Shown here piece by piece: positions 42,637 through 48,349 of a DNA stretch of 48,349 bases; the stretch's first letter is position 1, and every line of letters begins with the position of its first letter. The notes under the pieces were generated by a model. That model saw only the letters and a program-made list of their open reading frames with translations. It was not told the DNA's origin and did not search any database. The translations under genes and the position numbers were made by a program. Origin of the DNA: Neisseria perflava (GTDB taxonomy: Bacteria > Pseudomonadota > Gammaproteobacteria > Burkholderiales > Neisseriaceae); the NCBI RefSeq assembly GCF_024170405.1, contig NZ_JALJYC010000021.1, forward strand, positions 1 to 48,349, written 5' to 3'.

Positions 42637-42938
42637 ATTTTTGCTTTTCTTTATTTTTATGGTTAATCGTAACCGGATTATCCCCGGCCGTCTGAATACG
42701 GCTGCAACCTTACGCTGCGGCCGTTGCGCCGCCGACATACTGCCGCACCACAGGCCTGCTTCCCCGCTTGACCCGCTTGCTTGTCCGCTTGCGCCACATT
42801 CAATGATAGCGTTCGAAAATATACATTAATTTCTTATCTTTTGGTTCAAAAAAATAGAAATCTAACCTTCAATGACAAAGTTTAATAAAATCTGCCTCCC
42901 CGATTGAATAAATTGCAACATGATTGCCCATCCCGCCA
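42637..42938. other. Gene-free stretch between response regulator and gluQ
   Basis: These 302 bases hold the upstream region of the regulator gene, one DUS near 42688 and an AT-rich half. No ORF with family likeness, tRNA or clear promoter is seen. Confidence 0.55.
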
Positions 42939-43832
42939 CTACTCCGTGGCGATGGCCTGCTTGGGCACTCGGCTGATGTCCCAATTTTGCACCGCCCACG
43001 CCAGCAGCGCCTGCGGCTTGTCGGTCGGCGGCGCACTCGGCAGATTCAGATAAGCCATGACCTGCCGCAGCAAATCCGCACGACGGCCTAATTCTAATGC
43101 AGGCGCCAGCGTTTGTTTAGACCATTTTTGTCCGACTCGGTTCGTTAACAAAGGCAAATGGGCGTAATGCGGTGTAGCCGCCCCCAAACATTCTTGCAGG
43201 TAAATCTGGCGCGGTGTGGAAACCAACAAATCCTGCCCGCGCACGATATGCGTAATGCCCTGCTCCGCGTCGTCCGCCACCACCGCCAGCTGATAAGCCC
43301 AATAGCCGTCGGCACGCAGCAGCACAAAATCGCCGATGTCGTGCGCCAGATTTTGCGCGTAATGCCCGACGATTTCATCCTCAAAAGCAATGGTTTTATC
43401 CGGCACGCGCACGCGCCAAGCCGGGGCTTTGCCGTTTTCCGACGGCCTGTCGGCGGGAATGCGGCAGCGGCCGTTATACACAAAACCGTCCGCGCCCAGC
43501 GCGGCGGTGGCCTGCCAGTCTTTGCGGCTGCAATAGCAGGGATAGACCAAATCTTGTTTTTTCAGACGGCCTAAGGCTTCGGCGTAAAGCTCATGGCGGC
43601 GGCTCTGATACGCCACTTCGCCGTCCCACTCAAAGCCGAACGCCTCCAGCGTGCGCAAAATATCGTCCGCCGCCCCCGCCATTTCGCGCGGCGGGTCAAG
43701 GTCTTCCATGCGCACCAGCCAGCGCCCGCCGTGGGCACGTGCGTCGGCATAAGAGGCCACGGCGGTCAGCAGCGAGCCGATATGCAAAAGCCCCGTGGGG
43801 CTGGGGGCAAAACGTCCAGTGTATTGTGTCAT
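42939..43832 (-). CDS. gluQ: Glutamyl-Q tRNA(Asp) synthetase
   Basis: GluQ-RS attaches Glu to the queuosine base in the wobble position of tRNA-Asp. It is a shortened glutamyl-tRNA synthetase without anticodon-binding domain: 297 residues with RFAPSPTGLLHIGSLL (HIGS) and the zinc Cys pair in YPCYCSRKDW. The second class I signature reads GQKWSKQT. It has an in-frame DUS. The start ATG 43832 is kept for the exact YTGRFAPSPTG start. It diverges from tsaB. Confidence 0.93.
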   Translation of the reverse strand: MTQYTGRFAPSPTGLLHIGSLLTAVASYADARAHGGRWLVRMEDLDPPREMAGAADDILRTLEAFGFEWDGEVAYQSRRHELYAEALGRLKKQDLVYPCYCSRKDWQATAALGADGFVYNGRCRIPADRPSENGKAPAWRVRVPDKTIAFEDEIVGHYAQNLAHDIGDFVLLRADGYWAYQLAVVADDAEQGITHIVRGQDLLVSTPRQIYLQECLGAATPHYAHLPLLTNRVGQKWSKQTLAPALELGRRADLLRQVMAYLNLPSAPPTDKPQALLAWAVQNWDISRVPKQAIATE

Positions 43833-43941
43833 GGTGTGTATCGGGGATAAAAGGCCGTCTGAAAACCGCCATTATCAACCATAAAAACCGCCGCAAGCAA
43901 TGCTATAATGGCCGTCTGAAAATCTTATTATCCGCCCCACC

Positions 43942-44619
43942 ATGCCCGTTGATTTTACCCGCCCCGTTTTAGCCATCGACACCAGCACCTCCTACCTCTC
44001 GCTCGCCTTGCGTGCGGGCGGCGAGACGCTGTTGCGCCACCAAGAAGCCGGCACCAAACAATCCGATCTAATTCTGCCGACCATCCGCGAGCTGTTGGCC
44101 GAAGCCGGTATCGGCGCCGCCGACCTTGCCGCCATCGTTTATGCGCAAGGCCCGGGCGCGTTTACCGGACTGCGTATCGGCACGGGTGTGGCGCAGGGCT
44201 TGGCCACGCCGTTTGACACGCCCTTAATCGGCATTCCCTGTCTGGTTGCGGCAGCCTATCTTTGTCCCGACCGACATTGCGTATTGGCCGCCACCGACGC
44301 GCGCATGGGCGAAGTGTTTTACGCTTGGTTCGACACCGCCGCCCACCGCCGCTTGAGCGCGTACCAAGTCGGCAAAGCAGCGGAAATTGCCTTGCCCGAA
44401 CACGCCGTTTTTTCAGACGGCATCGGCAACGCCTTTGCCCTCGCCGACAAGCCGCCGTTTGACGGCAGCCCCGCCATGCCGACGGCGGCGGATTATCTGA
44501 ACTTGGCCGCAAGCGGCCGCTATCCCTCCACCGACGCGGCACATGCCGAATTGCTGTATGTACGCGACAAAGTCGCCCTGACCGCCAAAGAGCAGGCCGA
44601 ACGGAAAGCACCGCGATGA
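43942..44619 (+). CDS. tsaB: tRNA threonylcarbamoyladenosine protein TsaB
   Basis: TsaB works with TsaD and TsaE to make t6A37 in ANN-decoding tRNAs. The 225-residue product has VLAIDTSTSYLSLALRAG at the start and AQGPGAFTGLRIGTGVAQGL, the typical TsaB patterns of an ASKHA fold that has lost catalysis. It overlaps rimI by four bases. tsaD and tsaE are not in the window. Confidence 0.95.
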   Translation: MPVDFTRPVLAIDTSTSYLSLALRAGGETLLRHQEAGTKQSDLILPTIRELLAEAGIGAADLAAIVYAQGPGAFTGLRIGTGVAQGLATPFDTPLIGIPCLVAAAYLCPDRHCVLAATDARMGEVFYAWFDTAAHRRLSAYQVGKAAEIALPEHAVFSDGIGNAFALADKPPFDGSPAMPTAADYLNLAASGRYPSTDAAHAELLYVRDKVALTAKEQAERKAPR

Positions 44620-45059
44620 ATATCCGCGCCGCCACCGCCGCCGACTGCGCCGCCCTTGCCGCGCTGGATGCGCAATGCAACCCCTCGCCGTGGTCGGCCA
44701 CACAATTTGCCGCCGCGCTTGACGGCCGTTTCGACACCGTTTTACTGGCCGAACGCGACGGTGGCTTGGCCGGTTTGATTGTGTGGCAGACGGTGTGCGG
44801 CGAATCCGAGCTGCACCTGATTGCCACCGCGCCCGCGCAACGCCGCCAAGGAATCGCCGCGCAGCTCATGGCGCAATGGTTTCAGACGGCCTTGGAAGTC
44901 GGCTGCACGCGCCTGTTTTTAGAAGTGCGCGACAACAATACCGCCGCACAAACACTATACCGCCGCTACGGTTTTCAAGAATGCGGACGGCGCAAGGGCT
45001 ATTACCCGCTGCCGGAAGGCGCAAGGGAAGATGCGGTGTTGATGGAGCGCGTTTTGTAG
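44616..45059 (+). CDS. rimI: Ribosomal protein S18 N-acetyltransferase RimI
   Basis: RimI acetylates the N-terminal Ala of ribosomal protein S18. The 147-residue GNAT product has HLIATAPAQRRQGIAAQLM (acetyl-CoA binding RRQGIA) and FLEVRDNNTAAQTLYRRYGF. It is coupled to tsaB (ATGA), a common pairing. Its stop codon TAG is part of the GTAGGGTGGG repeat at 45056-45122, so that repeat lies directly at the gene end. A DUS is read in frame as WFQTAL. Confidence 0.93.
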   Translation: MNIRAATAADCAALAALDAQCNPSPWSATQFAAALDGRFDTVLLAERDGGLAGLIVWQTVCGESELHLIATAPAQRRQGIAAQLMAQWFQTALEVGCTRLFLEVRDNNTAAQTLYRRYGFQECGRRKGYYPLPEGAREDAVLMERVL

Positions 45060-45122
45060 GGTGGGTCTTGACCCACCATTTTATCGATTTCACTCATTTC
45101 GGTGGGTTAACACCCACCCTAC
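45056..45122. repeat. GTAGGGTGGG inverted repeat, copy 3
   Basis: The arms GTAGGGTGGGTCTTGACCC and GGTGGGTTAACACCCACCCTAC pair imperfectly and match the ends of the copies at 3901-3990 and 4609-4681. It supplies the rimI stop codon and separates rimI from the UDG-like gene. Confidence 0.7.
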
Positions 45123-45148
45123 GTTACGATACCCGACACGGAGAAGCC

Positions 45149-45955
45149 ATGTTAAGCAGCCGCTATCTGCACCTGCACGAAGCCTTGGGGCTGGGCCCGA
45201 TGTGGCTGAACCGCGAAGCCGTGTTCAGGCCGTCTGAAAAATCTGCCGTTGCGCCGCAAGTATCGGCCACACCCGCCGCGCCGACTGCCGCCGTCAAACC
45301 CGTGGCGCAAGCGGTGCAGGCCGCCGCACAGCCCTCTGCCGCGCGTTTGGCCGCCATCAACGCCTTGAAAACGCCGAAAGCAGCGGCAGCCCGTACCGTG
45401 CCGGACAATCGCGCGCCCGATACTGCGCCGCAGGCGCGTACTGCTGCCGAACCTCATGCCGCCGCCGTTCCCGCCGATTTTTCAGACGGCCTTGCCGCTC
45501 CTTTGCACAGCGTCGTTATGCCTTCTGAAATCATGGTCATCAGCATTTGCCCCGCCACCGAAGACAGCCTGAACGGGCAGCTTTTCTGCGGCAGTGTCGG
45601 CGTATTGCTCGACAATATACTGGCCTCCGTCGGTCTGACCCCGCAGCAGGCGCACAAGACCTGCTGGGTGAAAACCCCGCCCGTGTTCAAAAACACGCCC
45701 GACGCGGCGCAAATGCAGGCCGCGCTGCCGCAGCTGCTGGCCGAACGCGAACAATCCGCCGCCAAAGCGGTATTGTTTTTGGGACAGATTTTCGAGCAGG
45801 AGGCGCAGGCGGATTTGATGGCGCAACTGTGCGGCGGCCTGCCGTATTTCGTCATCCCCCACCCCGCCCGCCTGCTGCGCCAACCGCAGCTCAAAGCGCA
45901 GGCGTGGGCGGAATTGAAGAAATTAAAACGGCTGCTGGCAAGTCAGGCCGTCTGA
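45149..45955 (+). CDS. Uracil-DNA glycosylase-like protein (family 4/5 type)
   Basis: The 268-residue product has a Pro/Ala-rich N-terminal part (about 25-120) and a C-terminal domain like the 4/5 family of uracil-DNA glycosylases: ISICPATEDSLNGQLFCGSV in place of the usual GE-PG-ED motif, LLDNILASVGL, then CWVKTPP and the HPARLLRQP end. The first motif is changed at key places and no four-Cys Fe-S set is clear, so glycosylase activity is doubtful. Two DUS copies are read in frame (FRPSEKS and FSDGL). The start at 45149 is the first ATG after the repeat. It follows tsaB-rimI, probably in the same transcript. Confidence 0.78.
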   Translation: MLSSRYLHLHEALGLGPMWLNREAVFRPSEKSAVAPQVSATPAAPTAAVKPVAQAVQAAAQPSAARLAAINALKTPKAAAARTVPDNRAPDTAPQARTAAEPHAAAVPADFSDGLAAPLHSVVMPSEIMVISICPATEDSLNGQLFCGSVGVLLDNILASVGLTPQQAHKTCWVKTPPVFKNTPDAAQMQAALPQLLAEREQSAAKAVLFLGQIFEQEAQADLMAQLCGGLPYFVIPHPARLLRQPQLKAQAWAELKKLKRLLASQAV

Positions 45956-45984
45956 AAAAATTGGCGTGGTGCTCAAGCGCAGCA

Positions 45985-46066
45985 ACAGCCAACCGCGTAG
46001 GTTGGGATGAAATCCCAACAGAAACTCAGGCCGATACAGGGTTTCTAACCCAATCCTCATGGCTGT
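45985..46066. repeat. Small palindromic repeat after the UDG-like gene
   Basis: ACAGCCA and TGGCTGT form the outer ends; inside, GTTGGGA-TGAAA-TCCCAAC is a perfect hairpin and GGTTGGG can also pair with CCCAATCC. It is non-coding. Only one copy is seen here. Confidence 0.4.
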
Positions 46067-46100
46067 AACCGATGGCTCTTGAGTTACGCAAAGCAAATGT

Positions 46101-46139
46101 CAAAGGCCGTCTGAAATTCGTTTTCAGGCGGCCTTTTGC
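46101..46139. terminator. Terminator with one worn DUS
   Basis: CAAAGGCCGTCTGAAATTCG pairs with a near-inverse that reads TTTTCAGGCGGCCTTTTG (CAGGCGG for CAGACGG). It lies between the UDG-like gene and the convergent LysR gene. Confidence 0.65.
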
Positions 46140-46150
46140 GTGCAATACAT

Positions 46151-47059
46151 TTATCCTTCCTTCCAGCCCTTGCTGCGCACAATTTCCAATGTCTGCGCCA
46201 CAGTCGGGCGTTTCAGGCTGTCTTTGCGCCAAAACACCGACACCGAGCCGAGCGCCGACAGTTGGATATTCAGAATCGCCGCCAGCCCGAAATGCTACCA
46301 GCGCTGCGCCGTGCGTGCGGAGGCAATGCTGATAAAGTCGGTCTGTTCCAGCAGGTTGACATTGAAGTTGGCGGAATTGCTTTCGATGTGGTCGGGCGGC
46401 AGGCTTTTGCGGGCGTGCAGCAGCGAGGCTTCCAGCTCCTGCCGGATGGGGGTATTCGGCGGCCACACCAGCCAACGGTATTGGTAGAGCTGCTTCCAGC
46501 TGACTTTTGCTTCCTTCGCCAGCGGATGATGTGTGCCGGCGATAAAGTGCAGCGGCTCGATGTAAACGGTTTCGTGACCGATATTTTCGGGCAGCAGGCG
46601 GTGGGTGGAACGGCCGATAATCATGTCCAAACTGCCGTTTTGCAGCTTCGCCAGCAGCTCGTCCATGGTGCTTTCCAGCAAGAGAATCTGACAATCGGTC
46701 AGCTCGGCCACGACTTCCGGCGCGGTATTGGTGGTCGTCGCGCCGGAGCAGCCGATACGCACTAGGCCGCTGCCGTGCTGCTTACGCGCCTTCATGTCGT
46801 CTCGGGTCAAATCCAAGTAATTCAACAGCTCGCGGGCGTGTTTGACCAACACTTCGCCGTGCGCAGTCGGCTTCAGGCCGCGCGCGTGGCGCTCAAACAG
46901 CGGCAGACCGATGTCGTCTTCCAATTCTTTCAACCAGCGCGAAATGCCCGGCTGGGTCATGTTTAAATCAGCAGCGGTTTGGCTGATATTGCCGTTTTCC
47001 GCCAGTGCCAACACAATCTCCAAATGGCGCAAACGCACGCGCCGTGTCCAATCACTCAC
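46151..47059 (-). pseudogene. LysR-type regulator with an in-frame stop
   Basis: The frame from ATG 47059 has a LysR helix-turn-helix (RLRHLEIVLALAENGNISQTAADL, TQPGISRWLKELE) and a substrate-binding domain. A TAG at 46295-46297 stops it after 254 residues, but the same frame runs on for 47 codons, with LAAILNIQLSALGSVSVFW and more, to TAA at 46151-46153, giving the usual length of about 302. So a single base change explains it. It diverges from gentisate dioxygenase with a 128-base AT-rich spacer, the classic place for its regulator. The cut removes the last part of the effector domain; residual DNA binding is possible. Confidence 0.87.
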
Positions 47060-47187
47060 CAGTTATATCCTTTTTGGTATGCTTCATAAAAAATTATTAT
47101 TTTTCATATCATAGTCACTTTGGCATATTACAGCAATGTAGTCGGATGTAGTTATTTGAAAATTAGACCGATTTAAGGAGAGATGCC
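47060..47187. promoter_or_regulatory. Divergent promoter region of LysR gene and gtdA
   Basis: The 128-base spacer is strongly AT-rich. LysR proteins bind T-N11-A patterns in such places; several can be drawn here, none compelling. AAGGAGAG precedes the gtdA start. Confidence 0.45.
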
Positions 47188-48231
47188 ATGTCTTTGGAAA
47201 CACAACGTCAAGAATATTATCAACACCTCGCCGCCAACCACTTGTCCCCGCTGTGGCTGTCGCTGCACAACTTGGTGGTGGAACACCCAAAACCGACCAT
47301 CATCCCCGCCATTTGGAAATACGACGAGCTGCGCCCGTATGTGATGGAAGCGGGTACGCTGATTACCGCCGAAGAAGCGGTGCGCCGCGTGTTGGTGTTG
47401 GAAAATCCGTCGCTGCCGGGCAAATCCAGCGTGACCCAATCGCTGTATGCCGGTATCCAGCTGATTCTGCCGGGCGAAATCGCCCCGAGCCACCGCCACA
47501 CCCAATCGGCGCTGCGCTTCGTATTGGAAGGCAAAGGCGCATGGACGGCGGTTAACGGCGAGCGCACCACCATGCACCCGGGCGACTTCATCATCACCCC
47601 GTCTTGGAACTGGCACGACCACGGCAACCCGACCGTGGCCGACGGCGGCGAACCGGTGGTTTGGCTCGACGGCTTGGATATTCCGCTTTTGGTGGCTTTG
47701 GATGCCGGTTTTGCGGAAAAACACGCGGAAAAAGAGCAGGAAATCTTCAAACACGAAGGCGAAAGTTTTGCCCGTTTCGGCTACAACATGACGCCGGTGC
47801 GCCACAAAGCAACCAACCCGACTTCGCCGATTTTCTGCTACCCGTATGACCGCTACCGCGAAGCGCTCGACAAACTCTACCGTTTCGAGCGTTTGGACGA
47901 ATACGACGGCGTGAAAATGCGCTACGTCAACCCGACCACCGGCGGCTGGGCGATGCCGACCATCGGCACTTTCCTGCAATACCTGCCAGCCGGTTTCAAG
48001 GGCAAAACCTACCGCAGCTCCGACTCCACCGTTTACACCGCCGTCGAAGGCCACGGCACCGCCTATATCGGCGATTCGGTGTTCAAATTCTCACCACGCG
48101 ACATCTTCGTCGCCCCGTCTTGGTATCCGGTACGTTTGGAAGCGGACAACGGCGAAGACGTGGTGCTGTTCAGCTACTCTGACCGTCCTGTATTGGAAGC
48201 GCTGGGGCTGCTGCGCGAATCACGCGAATAA
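47188..48231 (+). CDS. gtdA: Gentisate 1,2-dioxygenase
   Basis: The enzyme opens the ring of gentisate (2,5-dihydroxybenzoate) to maleylpyruvate, using Fe(II) and O2. The 347-residue bicupin has the iron ligands in the first cupin, SHRHTQSALRF (His102, His104) and NWHDHG (His143 or 145), then a second cupin near 265-330 without the full His set, as usual. AAGGAGAG lies upstream. Maleylpyruvate isomerase and fumarylpyruvate hydrolase often follow in the same operon; they would lie beyond the window. The neighbouring LysR gene is the likely regulator. Confidence 0.93.
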   Translation: MSLETQRQEYYQHLAANHLSPLWLSLHNLVVEHPKPTIIPAIWKYDELRPYVMEAGTLITAEEAVRRVLVLENPSLPGKSSVTQSLYAGIQLILPGEIAPSHRHTQSALRFVLEGKGAWTAVNGERTTMHPGDFIITPSWNWHDHGNPTVADGGEPVVWLDGLDIPLLVALDAGFAEKHAEKEQEIFKHEGESFARFGYNMTPVRHKATNPTSPIFCYPYDRYREALDKLYRFERLDEYDGVKMRYVNPTTGGWAMPTIGTFLQYLPAGFKGKTYRSSDSTVYTAVEGHGTAYIGDSVFKFSPRDIFVAPSWYPVRLEADNGEDVVLFSYSDRPVLEALGLLRESRE

Positions 48232-48349
48232 AGGCCGTCTGAAAAATTTTATTTTAATGTAGCAACTGTGTTGCCAACCCGTCGGTCAGTAACATCAAAC
48301 ACGGTTAATTATGCACATTGCAGGCCGTCTGACTTCAGGTAATCCCTTA
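48232..48349. other. Window end with single DUS copies
   Basis: After the gtdA stop there is a single AG-DUS (48234 on) with no inverted partner, and another near 48322. No gene is seen. Lack of a terminator hairpin allows read-through to downstream genes. Confidence 0.5.

Noticed and set aside
42563..42829. 88-residue plus-strand ORF upstream of the response regulator
   Set aside because: It overlaps the start of the regulator on the other strand and has mixed composition with no conserved motif or good ribosome site.

Overview
The window is chromosomal DNA from a Neisseria species, most likely a commensal. DNA uptake sequences (DUS, core GCCGTCTGAA) occur every few hundred bases, often as inverted pairs that form terminator hairpins. 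The AG dialect (AGGCCGTCTGAA) dominates, with a minority of the AT form (ATGCCGTCTGAA) that is usual in N. meningitidis and N. gonorrhoeae. An intact rpoN, a gentisate dioxygenase, a phenolic acid decarboxylase and an NAD-dependent L-lactate dehydrogenase also argue against the two pathogens. The exact species cannot be fixed from the sequence.

Layout. 1-4.9 kb: nested small mobile elements, a mazEF toxin-antitoxin pair, a frameshifted MFS transporter, a YkvI-type membrane protein and luxS. 4.9-12 kb: cyaY, divergent from lptM-lysA, then an MHS-type transporter broken by two in-frame stops, an antiporter-slyX pair, padC and prmC. 12-19 kb: a secreted Gly/Gln/Asn/Met-rich repeat protein of unknown function, tldD, a Fur-box-controlled small RNA that looks like NrrF, and a minus-strand cluster of a SPOR protein, a BirA-CoaX fusion and the heptose adenylyltransferase. 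19-24 kb: a Pro-Arg-His tRNA operon, folD and the pilus protein gene pilC. 24-31 kb: carA and carB, separated by four small cargo genes, with a promoter-plus-terminator leader in front of carA. 31-37.5 kb: tal, then the LPS block kdsD-kdsC-lptC-lptA-lptB followed by rpoN and hpf. 37.5-48.3 kb: ldh, mrp, tRNA-Lys, two tandem phosphatase paralogues, an orphan LytTR response regulator, gluQ, tsaB-rimI-UDG-like gene, and a nonsense-mutated LysR regulator divergent from gentisate 1,2-dioxygenase.

How the genes work together. The 32-35.5 kb block makes KDO (KdsD, KdsC) and builds the LPS export bridge (LptC, LptA, LptB); lptM at 5.3 kb matures the outer-membrane Lpt translocon and the heptose adenylyltransferase at 18.3 kb supplies inner-core heptose. 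carA/carB feed arginine and pyrimidine synthesis, lysA makes lysine, and cyaY and mrp serve iron-sulfur assembly. The candidate NrrF would link the Fur iron response to post-transcriptional control.

The most notable non-coding signals are: a roughly 160-bp palindromic MITE with perfect 13-bp termini and 3-bp target duplications, present twice, one copy splitting a Correia-type element that can be rejoined exactly; the NrrF candidate; the carA leader; and a structured folD leader. I see no CRISPR array, rRNA, prophage or full insertion sequence. One previously undescribed system cannot be claimed with confidence; the best candidates for novelty are the repeat protein, the MITE family and the carA leader RNA.
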